Below, piece by piece: positions 1 to 6,051 of a stretch of DNA of 10,286 bases. This DNA is from JAJUFS01 sp964599565. Its GTDB lineage: Bacteria > Pseudomonadota > Gammaproteobacteria > Natronospirales > JAJUFS01. The translations under genes were made by a program, and so were the position numbers. The stretch spans positions 1-10,286 of the forward strand of contig CAZRFE010000083.1 in the NCBI GenBank assembly GCA_964599565.1, in the 5' to 3' direction. The notes below the pieces were generated by a model. The model was given only the letters and a program-made list of their open reading frames with translations, searched no databases and was not told the DNA's origin. Numbering within the stretch: position 1 is the first letter of the stretch; every line of letters starts with the position of its first letter.

Positions 1-173
1 AACTCCTGGAGAACATCAACGAAAGCGGCACGACGATCATCATGGTCACGCACGACCCGGAACTTGCACGCCGCGCGCATCGCAACGTGCACGTGATGGA
101 TGGACAGGTGACGGACTTCACCGAGTTCGAGCAGGCGGTGAAGACGCGCGAAAACCACGTGGCGCACAAGTGA
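1..173 (+). CDS. ABC transporter ATP-binding protein, C-terminal end (partial, 5' truncated by window)
   Basis: Reading from base 3, the last 56 codons before the TGA at 171-173 encode the end of an ABC nucleotide-binding domain. The H-loop is clear (IIMVTHDPELARRA, with the switch histidine in VTHD). It is followed by the usual closing strand VHVMDGQV and a short charged tail ending in HVAHK. This pattern is typical of LolD/MacB-type ATPases that work as separate subunits with FtsX-like permeases, driving mechanotransmission or efflux at the inner membrane. Walker A, the signature motif and Walker B lie upstream and cannot be seen. The stop is followed 10 bases later by the ATG of the first permease, and the stop region itself supplies that gene's Shine-Dalgarno sequence. 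The genes are therefore surely in one operon and probably translationally coupled. The substrate cannot be deduced. Confidence 0.9.
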   Translation, partial: LLENINESGTTIIMVTHDPELARRAHRNVHVMDGQVTDFTEFEQAVKTRENHVAHK

Positions 174-183
174 GGTGACCGCG

Positions 184-1497
184 ATGTTCTCTTACTACAT
201 CAAGCTTGCAGCACTTTCGATCCGCCGCAATCCCGTGCTGAGCGCGCTGATGATGGCGGCCATTGCCGTCGGCATCGGCGCATTCATGACCATGCTCACC
301 GTGCACCACATCATGTCGGGCAACCCCATCTGGTGGAAGAACGATGTGCTGTACAACATCGGCGTCGACACCTGGAACCCGAGCGAACCGTACGACGAGC
401 AGAACCCTTCGCGCCCGCCCGAGCAGCTCACCTATCGCGATGCGCGCGCGCTGCAGGATTCCGACATCCCGACGTACAAGAGCTACATGTTCAAGGTCGC
501 GGGCGTGATCCAGCCGGAAAACGAAGAGGTCGCGCCGTTCCTTGAGGTCGGCCGCATGGCGTTCAACGATTTCTTCGCCATGTTCGATGTGCCGTTCAAG
601 TACGGCACCGCGTGGAGCGATGGCGCCGATGCGCGCGACGAGTTTGTGGTGGTGATTTCAAACGATGTGAACGACAAGGTGTTCGGCGGCGAAAACAGCG
701 TCGGCAAGCACATCACCATCGACGGCCGCGAGTTCACCGTTGCCGGCGTGATCGGTGCGTGGCGGCCGACGCCGAAGTTCTACGACGTGAACAACGGCTC
801 GTTCGAGGAACCGGAAGCCTTCTACATGCCCGCAAGGCTGTACGAGACGTTGCGGCCCGAGCGCGTCGGCAACACCAACTGCTGGAAGCCGGAGGATCTC
901 GCCACGTTCGAGGCGTTCAACAATTCCGAGTGCACGTGGATCCAGTACTGGGTGCAGCTCGATACGAACGAGCAGCAGGAGCGCTACGGCGATTTCCTCG
1001 GCGCCTACCTGCAGGAACAGGCAAGCGTCGGGCGTTCTGCACGGCCCCAGAACAAGCTGATGGCAACGCCGGAGGAATGGATGGCGATCAACGAGGTGGT
1101 CGGCGACGACAACCGCGTGCTCGTTGGATTGTCCGCGCTGTTTCTCGTCGTCTGCCTGCTGAACACCGTCGGCCTGCTGCTTGCGAAGTTTCTCGGCCGC
1201 GCCGGCGACATCAGCGTGCGCCGCGCGCTCGGTGCATCGAAGGTCGACATCTTCCGCCAGCAGCTTGTCGAATGCGGTTTCATCGGCCTGCTCGGCGGCG
1301 TGGTCGGCATCGGGCTCTCCGGGCTCGGCCTGCTCGCCGTGAAGAACATGTACCGGTTCGAAGGCAGCGTGATGATGGACGGCGAGATGGTTGCGACAGC
1401 GTTCGCGACCGCGGTCATCGCAAGCGTTGCCGCGGGGCTGTGGCCCGCATGGCAGATCTGCCGCGTGCCGCCCGCCGGTTACCTCAAGACCCAATAA
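184..1497 (+). CDS. MacB/FtsX-type ABC transporter permease, subunit 1
   Basis: This is a 437-residue inner-membrane permease with the four-TM MacB topology. TM1 spans about residues 17-40, followed by a large periplasmic MacB_PCD-like domain (about 41-310), then TM2 (about 312-337), TM3 (366-388) and TM4 (402-425). The periplasmic domain has the family signature GENSVGKHITIDGREFTVAG. The FtsX domain has the cytoplasmic segment ISVRRALGASKVDIFRQQLVE, which contacts the ATPase. Unlike MacB it has no fused nucleotide-binding domain; the ATPase is encoded just upstream. I chose ATG 184 because GAGGTGA at 172-178 sits 5 bases before it; an in-frame GTG at 175 would add three residues but has no good ribosome site. 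Two periplasmic cysteines, C233 and C250, could form a disulfide. A different permease follows 15 bases downstream, so a heterodimer is likely. The substrate is unknown. Confidence 0.9.
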   Translation: MFSYYIKLAALSIRRNPVLSALMMAAIAVGIGAFMTMLTVHHIMSGNPIWWKNDVLYNIGVDTWNPSEPYDEQNPSRPPEQLTYRDARALQDSDIPTYKSYMFKVAGVIQPENEEVAPFLEVGRMAFNDFFAMFDVPFKYGTAWSDGADARDEFVVVISNDVNDKVFGGENSVGKHITIDGREFTVAGVIGAWRPTPKFYDVNNGSFEEPEAFYMPARLYETLRPERVGNTNCWKPEDLATFEAFNNSECTWIQYWVQLDTNEQQERYGDFLGAYLQEQASVGRSARPQNKLMATPEEWMAINEVVGDDNRVLVGLSALFLVVCLLNTVGLLLAKFLGRAGDISVRRALGASKVDIFRQQLVECGFIGLLGGVVGIGLSGLGLLAVKNMYRFEGSVMMDGEMVATAFATAVIASVAAGLWPAWQICRVPPAGYLKTQ

Positions 1498-1512
1498 CTG
1501 AAGAGGTGGATC

Positions 1513-2739
1513 ATGGAAATCCGTCCGATACTTTCCGCGATGTGGCGCAACAAGACCGGCCCGGTGCTGATCGCGCTGCAGATCGCCATCACGCTCGCCA
1601 TCGTCGCGAACGCCGCGTTCATCATCGATGCGCGTGCCGACAAGATGAATCGTCCGACCGGCGTCGACGATCAGAACCTCGTGTTCGCGCGCAGCTACGG
1701 CTTCGGCCCGAACCACGACACCATGCACACCATCCGCACGGACATCGAAGCGCTGGAAGCGATCCCGGGTGTGCGCTCGGCAGCGTACATCAGCGGCGTT
1801 CCGCTCTCCGGCAGCGGCAGCAACTCGGGGTTCCTGCCGCATCCGCCCGAAGGCGAGAACGATCCTGACACCACGAGCGCGAACTATTACAACGGCGATC
1901 ATCACCTGGCGGAAACGCTGGGACTCAAGCTTGCCGCCGGCCGCTGGTTCAAGCCCGAAGAGATCGAATACAACCCGGACAACCAGTCCTACGGCGCCAT
2001 GCCGAAGGCAGCCGTCGTGACCCGTGCCTGGGCCAACCGCGCGTTCGGCGAAGGCGAACCCGTGATCGACAAGCTGATCTACAACACGCTTGGAGAGTCC
2101 TCGCGCATCATCGGTGTGCTGGAACACATGCAGGGCGCATGGGTGAGCTGGGACCAGCTCGACCAGGTGATGATTCTCGGCAGCATCAGCGCCGCGCACG
2201 CCGTCATCACCTATGCCATCAATGTCGAGCCCGGCCAGAAGGACCGGCTGATCCCCGAGATCGAAGCGAAGCTGCAGGCGATCAACCGCGACCGTGTCGT
2301 GCTCGACGTGCGTGCGCACACGGAATACATCGCGACCAGCTATTCCAACGACTCGGCGATGATCCAGATGCTTTCCGGCGTCAGCCTGCTGCTCATCGCC
2401 GTCACCGCGTTCGGCATCGTCGGTCTTGCCGCGTTCAACGTGAACCAGCGGCGCAAGCAGATCGGCACGCGCCGCGCGCTCGGTGCGCGGCGCATCGACA
2501 TCCTGCGCTACTTCCTTGTCGAGTCGATGGTCATCACCACGATCGGCATCGTCGTCGGCGTCGTGCTTGCGTTCGGCATGAGCTGGTGGCTTGGCACGCA
2601 GTTCAACCTGCCGCAGCTCGACTGGCGCTTCGTACCGCCGGTGATTCTCGGCGTGCTCGTCATCAGCCAGCTTGCGGTGCTCGGCCCGGCGCGGCGCGCA
2701 AGCGGCATTTCACCGGCGCTCGCTACACGCAGCGTCTGA
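1513..2739 (+). CDS. MacB/FtsX-type ABC transporter permease, subunit 2
   Basis: This 408-residue permease has the same architecture as its upstream neighbour but a clearly diverged sequence. TM1 spans about residues 15-37, a periplasmic MacB_PCD-like domain about 38-285, then TM2 (about 288-310), TM3 (339-358) and TM4 (376-393). The FtsX-domain coupling segment reads QRRKQIGTRRALGARRIDIL, a strong family match. The periplasmic part contains the common pattern of MacB-like proteins, with EALEAIPGVRSAAY and then PLSGSGS, but no cysteine pair like that of subunit 1. ATG 1513 is preceded by AAGAGGTGG at 1501-1509. The gene lies 15 bases after subunit 1 and 17 bases before the NTF2-like gene, in one apparent operon. 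The likely role is as partner of subunit 1 in a heteromeric type VII ABC exporter that moves substrate from the periplasm outward rather than across the inner membrane. That role comes from family knowledge and is not shown here. Confidence 0.9.
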   Translation: MEIRPILSAMWRNKTGPVLIALQIAITLAIVANAAFIIDARADKMNRPTGVDDQNLVFARSYGFGPNHDTMHTIRTDIEALEAIPGVRSAAYISGVPLSGSGSNSGFLPHPPEGENDPDTTSANYYNGDHHLAETLGLKLAAGRWFKPEEIEYNPDNQSYGAMPKAAVVTRAWANRAFGEGEPVIDKLIYNTLGESSRIIGVLEHMQGAWVSWDQLDQVMILGSISAAHAVITYAINVEPGQKDRLIPEIEAKLQAINRDRVVLDVRAHTEYIATSYSNDSAMIQMLSGVSLLLIAVTAFGIVGLAAFNVNQRRKQIGTRRALGARRIDILRYFLVESMVITTIGIVVGVVLAFGMSWWLGTQFNLPQLDWRFVPPVILGVLVISQLAVLGPARRASGISPALATRSV

Positions 2740-2756
2740 TGCAAGGGAGAACAGCA

Positions 2757-3251
2757 ATGAAGAACCCGACCTTCGCACGGCTTTTATTGACCGCGTTCCT
2801 TGCACTGGCCGGCATGACCGGTACAGCGCAGGCGAACGACGAAGCCGGCAGCCTGTACGACGAACTCGCACGGATGGACCGGAAACTGTTCGAGGCGGCG
2901 TTCGTGACATGCGACCCCGTCGTGTTCCGCTCGCTGTTCACGGCAGACGCCGAGTTCTATCACGACCTCGCGGGGCCGACCTTCGGTGACGATGTGCGGA
3001 CGCTGAAGAGCTGTCCTCGCGACAACGGCGTGCGGCGCGTGCTGGTTCCAGAATCGCTCGAGGTCTATCCGATGGAAGGCTACGGCGCCATCCAGATGGG
3101 CGAGCACTGGTTCGTGGAAGAAGGTGCGCAAACAAGCACGCTTGCGAAGTTCGTTCACCTCTGGCGAAAGGAGAATGGTGAATGGCGGGTCGCCCGCGTG
3201 CTGAGCTTCGACCACCGAAGCCTGCCGAAAAGCGAAGGCCCGCAGGAATAG
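2757..3251 (+). CDS. exported NTF2-like (DUF4440/SnoaL-type) protein of unknown function
   Basis: This 164-residue protein starts with a classical signal peptide: MKNPTFAR, a hydrophobic core of about residues 9-20, and an AQA-ND cleavage site after residue 26. No lipobox cysteine is present, so the mature form should be soluble and periplasmic. The mature part resembles the small NTF2-fold DUF4440 family: LFEAAFVTCDPVVFRSLFTADAEFYHD near the start, then LEVYPMEGYGAIQMGEHWF, and a closing KFVHLWRKENGEWRVARVL with SFDH. C52 and C86 could form a disulfide. ATG 2757 is chosen because AGGGAGA (2744-2750) lies 6 bases upstream. An in-frame ATG at 2739 overlaps the permease stop and would add six residues ahead of the signal peptide, but has no ribosome site. 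It is the last gene before a terminator, so it is produced with the exporter. It may be a periplasmic accessory, ligand-binding or immunity-like partner, but that is inference. Confidence 0.8.
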   Translation: MKNPTFARLLLTAFLALAGMTGTAQANDEAGSLYDELARMDRKLFEAAFVTCDPVVFRSLFTADAEFYHDLAGPTFGDDVRTLKSCPRDNGVRRVLVPESLEVYPMEGYGAIQMGEHWFVEEGAQTSTLAKFVHLWRKENGEWRVARVLSFDHRSLPKSEGPQE

Positions 3252-3297
3252 GCGCCGCACCAACCACAGCAGCTGCGCACTTTTGACTAGAATGTCC

Positions 3298-3324
3298 GGG
3301 CGGGTGCATGCACCCGCCCTTTTT
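3298..3324 (+). terminator. intrinsic terminator closing the exporter operon
   Basis: A perfect 22-bp palindrome occupies 3298-3319, with arms GGGCGGGTG and CACCCGCCC around a CATG loop. It is followed immediately by five T residues (3320-3324). A 9-bp, almost all G/C stem plus a U-tract is a textbook rho-independent terminator for the + strand. It begins 47 bases after the NTF2-like stop and ends 52 bases before the response regulator start, so it separates exporter and regulator transcription. There is no A-tract on the other side, so it should act in one direction only. Confidence 0.85.
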
Positions 3325-3332
3325 CATTGCAC

Positions 3333-3348
3333 GGGTTGCCGCCTTGCC
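3333..3348 (+). promoter_or_regulatory. weak sigma-54-like promoter signature ahead of the response regulator
   Basis: GG at 3334-3335 and GC at 3346-3347 are separated by exactly 10 bases, and the -12 box reads TTGC (3344-3347). The rest of the -24 box is poor (GGTTGC instead of GGCAC). The expected transcript start, near 3359, would fall 18 bases before the regulator ATG. I report it because the downstream gene encodes a sigma-54 activator and no good sigma-70 promoter fits between terminator and gene. A chance match in GC-rich DNA is quite possible. Confidence 0.2.
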
Positions 3349-3355
3349 GCGGCAA
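3344..3355. repeat. 12-bp perfect palindrome in the regulator leader
   Basis: TTGCCGCGGCAA is its own reverse complement. A second copy of its left half, TTGCCGC, lies just before it at 3336-3342, so an alternative hairpin (3336-3341 with 3350-3355, 6 bp, 8-base loop) is possible. It lies about 21 bases upstream of the regulator ATG. It could be an operator or a leader hairpin; no function is established. Confidence 0.4.
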
Positions 3356-3376
3356 TCGAAGCGGGAAGATGGAAAC

Positions 3377-4717
3377 ATGCCGAAGATTCTCGTCATCGAT
3401 GACAACCACAGCGTCTGTGAGGCGCTCGACCTGCTGTTCTCGCTGCACGACATCGAAACCACCGGTGCGGAAACGCCCGAAGCAGGTCTTGCAGTGCTCG
3501 ATGACGGCGATTTCGATCTCGTCATCCAGGACATGAATTTTTCCGCGGACACGACATCGGGCGAAGAAGGCGCGGCGCTGTTCACCGAGATTCGCCGCCG
3601 GCATCCCGGCCTGCCGGTGGTGCTGCTCACGGCGTGGACGAATCTTTCCGCCGCCGTCGAACTCGTGAAGAACGGCGCCTCGGATTACCTCGCAAAGCCG
3701 TGGGACGACGAGAAGCTCGTCGCGACCGTGCGCAACCTGCTCGAACTCGGCAGGCTTGCGAAGGAAAACCGCACGCTGCATTCCGAGCGCCGCAGCCGTC
3801 ACGCACGGCTTGCGAACGAATACGCACTCGGCGGGCTCGTCTATGAAAGCGAGGCGATGCATGAACTGGTCGGCGTTGCCGTGCGCGTCGCGCGCTCCGA
3901 GCTGCCCGTGCTCATCACCGGGCCAAACGGTTCCGGCAAGGAAATGATCGCGGACATCGTGCAGATGAATTCCTCCGTCGCGAACGGCCCCTATATAAAG
4001 ATGAATGCAGGCGCGCTGCCCGCGGAACTCATGGAAGCCGAACTCTTCGGCGCCGAGGCCGGCGCGTACACCGGCGCGAACAAGGCGCGCGAAGGGCGCT
4101 TCGAGGCCGCCGACGGCGGCACGCTGTTTCTCGACGAGATCGGCAACCTGCCGCTCGAAGGCCAGGTGAAGCTTCTTCGCGTACTGCAGACCGGCGAGTT
4201 CGAACGTCTCGGCAGCACGAAGACGCGCAAGGTGAATGTGCGTCTCGTCAGCGCGACGAACTCGAACCTCGCCGACATGATTCGCCAGGGACGCTTCCGC
4301 GAGGATCTCTACTACCGGCTGAACGTGATCGAGCTGCGCGTCGCGCCGCTCAGGGAGCGTCCGGAAGACGTGCTGCTCATCGCGCGCGGCATGCTGCCGC
4401 CGGGACGCACGTTCAGCGCGGACGCCGAACGCGCGCTCAGCGGCTACGAATGGCCGGGCAACGTGCGCGAGCTCAAGAACCACGTGCAGCGCGCGCTGCT
4501 GCTCGCAAGCGGCGACATCATCGACGTGCGCGATCTCGACCTGCCGCGCGCATCGTCCCCGGGTCCTGCGAAGGAACCGGACGCCGCCGAGATCGAAGCG
4601 GCACTGCGCCGGCACAACGGCGTGATCGCGAACGTCGCGCGCGAACTCGGCATGAGCCGGCAGGCGCTGTACCGGCGCATGGAAAAGTTCGGACTTCGCG
4701 GCGGTGACGACGCTTGA
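3377..4717 (+). CDS. NtrC-family sigma-54-dependent response regulator
   Basis: This 446-residue protein has three parts. A receiver domain (about 1-122) has acidic residues D8/D9, phosphoacceptor D52 in VIQDMNF, T85 and K107 in YLAKPW. A sigma-54 AAA+ domain (about 153-375) has Walker A GPNGSGKE at 182-189, the sigma-54 contact loop GAYTGA at 229-234, Walker B GGTLFLDE at 247-254, and the arginine-rich FREDLYYRLNV. A FIS-type helix-turn-helix (about 416-440, ending MSRQALYRRMEKFGL) binds DNA. It should activate sigma-54 promoters when phosphorylated by the kinase encoded next. GAYTGA differs from the usual GAFTGA by Phe to Tyr, a conservative change expected to keep activity. ATG 3377 is chosen because the receiver domain starts there and GGAAGATGGA lies just upstream. 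An in-frame ATG at 3308 would start inside the terminator hairpin. The adjacent exporter operon is the obvious candidate target, with its promoter outside the window. Confidence 0.93.
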   Translation: MPKILVIDDNHSVCEALDLLFSLHDIETTGAETPEAGLAVLDDGDFDLVIQDMNFSADTTSGEEGAALFTEIRRRHPGLPVVLLTAWTNLSAAVELVKNGASDYLAKPWDDEKLVATVRNLLELGRLAKENRTLHSERRSRHARLANEYALGGLVYESEAMHELVGVAVRVARSELPVLITGPNGSGKEMIADIVQMNSSVANGPYIKMNAGALPAELMEAELFGAEAGAYTGANKAREGRFEAADGGTLFLDEIGNLPLEGQVKLLRVLQTGEFERLGSTKTRKVNVRLVSATNSNLADMIRQGRFREDLYYRLNVIELRVAPLRERPEDVLLIARGMLPPGRTFSADAERALSGYEWPGNVRELKNHVQRALLLASGDIIDVRDLDLPRASSPGPAKEPDAAEIEAALRRHNGVIANVARELGMSRQALYRRMEKFGLRGGDDA

Positions 4718-6024
4718 ACAACTGGTCGCTCGATGCACGCTTCCTGCTCGCCGCCGCCGTTGCCGCGCTGTTCGGCGTGGCGAGCGGTGTCGCGGCGACC
4801 ACGCTGACCGGATCGCCGTGGACCGGCGGCATCTTCGCCGCCGCGCTCACGATTCCCGTCACCGTCATGCTCATGCGTCGCGTGACGCGTCCCGTGAATC
4901 GCATCCTCGAAGCCCTGAACGACAGCATGGCGTCGTTCAAGGACGGCGACTTCAGCACCAGCCTCGGCACGGCGCGAAACGACGAACTGGGCCAGCTCGT
5001 GAAATCCTTCAATGACGTCGGCGACGTGCTGCGCCGCGAGCGCCAGGATCTGTTCCAGCGCGAATTGCTGCTCGACACCGTCATCCAGTCCACGCCGACG
5101 GCGCTCGTGCTCACCGACGATGCCGATCATGTCGTCTACACCAACATGGCCGCGCGGCGCATGTTCCTCGATGGCCGCCGCATGGAAGGCCTCACGTTCC
5201 AGGACCTGCTTGCCGAGCGCCGGCCGGAATTTCTGAAGGCCGCGCGCGACGGACGCGACGGACTGTTCACCGTCGGCACCGGCGAGGAGGAAATCTTCCA
5301 TCTCTCGCACGGAAGATTCTCGCTGAACACGCGCCCGCACCGTCTTTATCTCTTCAAGCTGCTGACGCGCGAACTCACGCGGCAGGAAGTCACGACCTGG
5401 AAGAAGGTGATCCGCGTGATCAGCCACGAGCTCAACAACTCGCTCGCGCCGATCAGCTCGCTCGCGCATTCCGCGCGCGAGCTTGCACGGCGCGGCGATC
5501 ACGCGCGGCTGGATCGCGCGTTCAGCAGCATCGAGGAGCGCGCCGATTACCTGAAGCAGTTCATCGAAGGTTATGCGCGCTTCGCGAAGCTGCCGGCGCC
5601 GCAGATCGAGGACACCGCATGGCGGCCGTTCCTGGAATCGGTCGGCGAACTTGCGCCGTTCACGCTGAAAGGACGGCTGCCGGACGAACCCGGCCGGTTC
5701 GATCCCGTGCAGATCCAGCAGGTGCTGCTGAACCTGCTGAAGAACGCCGTCGAATCCGGCTCCGAACCGCACGACATCGAAATGGAGATACGCGCCGAGC
5801 CGCTGCGCATGCGCATCGACGTGCGTGACCGCGGCGCCGGCATGTCGCAGACCGTGCTGCAGCACGCGCTGCTGCCTTTCTACTCGACGAAGAAGACGGG
5901 AACGGGACTTGGGCTGTCGCTGTGCCGCGAGATCATCGAAGCGCACGGCGGTCGCCTGAACATCGCGAACCGCGCGATGGGCGGGCTGGAGGTTTCCTTC
6001 TGGCTGCCGCGCCAGGCGGGCTGA
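4714..6024 (+). CDS. NtrY-like membrane sensor histidine kinase (TTG start)
   Basis: This 436-residue kinase has TM1 (about 10-31) and TM2 (about 38-54) joined by only about 6-8 residues, a HAMP-like linker (about 55-107), a PAS-like segment (about 115-210, with ALVLTDDADHVVYTNMAA), and a catalytic core. The phospho-acceptor is H238 in ISHELNNSLAPISSL, a variant of the NtrY-type H-box. The ATPase part shows the N-box around N344 (QVLLNLLKNAVES), DRGAGM at 372-377, and the PFYSTKK to GTGLGL lid at 388-401. The start is TTG 4714, overlapping the regulator's TGA (4715-4717). An in-frame stop lies at 4705-4707, and the first internal ATG would delete both membrane helices. GGTGA at 4703-4707 is a fitting ribosome site. 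The overlap suggests translational coupling and a matched regulator-kinase ratio. The missing periplasmic domain implies sensing within the membrane, through a partner, or through the cytoplasmic PAS. Confidence 0.92.
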   Translation: MNNWSLDARFLLAAAVAALFGVASGVAATTLTGSPWTGGIFAAALTIPVTVMLMRRVTRPVNRILEALNDSMASFKDGDFSTSLGTARNDELGQLVKSFNDVGDVLRRERQDLFQRELLLDTVIQSTPTALVLTDDADHVVYTNMAARRMFLDGRRMEGLTFQDLLAERRPEFLKAARDGRDGLFTVGTGEEEIFHLSHGRFSLNTRPHRLYLFKLLTRELTRQEVTTWKKVIRVISHELNNSLAPISSLAHSARELARRGDHARLDRAFSSIEERADYLKQFIEGYARFAKLPAPQIEDTAWRPFLESVGELAPFTLKGRLPDEPGRFDPVQIQQVLLNLLKNAVESGSEPHDIEMEIRAEPLRMRIDVRDRGAGMSQTVLQHALLPFYSTKKTGTGLGLSLCREIIEAHGGRLNIANRAMGGLEVSFWLPRQAG

Positions 6025-6051
6025 CGCTGCACCACCGGGAGTGCGAGGCAG

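Noticed and set aside
658..2319. Long open frame on the - strand (553 codons) opposite the permeases
   Set aside because: Its product is rich in Arg, His, Asp, Val and Gly with no domain; it is the antisense shadow of G/C-biased third positions. Both + strand permeases have complete domain architecture.
2139..3251. 370-codon + strand frame fusing an upstream stretch to the NTF2-like protein
   Set aside because: The first part is an out-of-frame reading of permease 2. The real gene starts at 2757, with ribosome site and signal peptide.
3282..3293. TAGAAT (3288-3293) as a -10 box for the regulator
   Set aside because: No -35 box at proper distance, and the transcript would immediately enter the terminator.
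3298..3319. NtrC-type enhancer site, because the palindrome contains GTGCATGCAC
   Set aside because: The NtrC consensus has TGCAC and GGTGCA arms in the opposite order with a five-base spacer; the T-tract identifies this as a terminator.
3308..3376. Upstream start of the regulator at 3308
   Set aside because: It lies within the terminator hairpin and adds 23 residues unlike any receiver domain; ATG 3377 has a ribosome site and starts at the first receiver strand.
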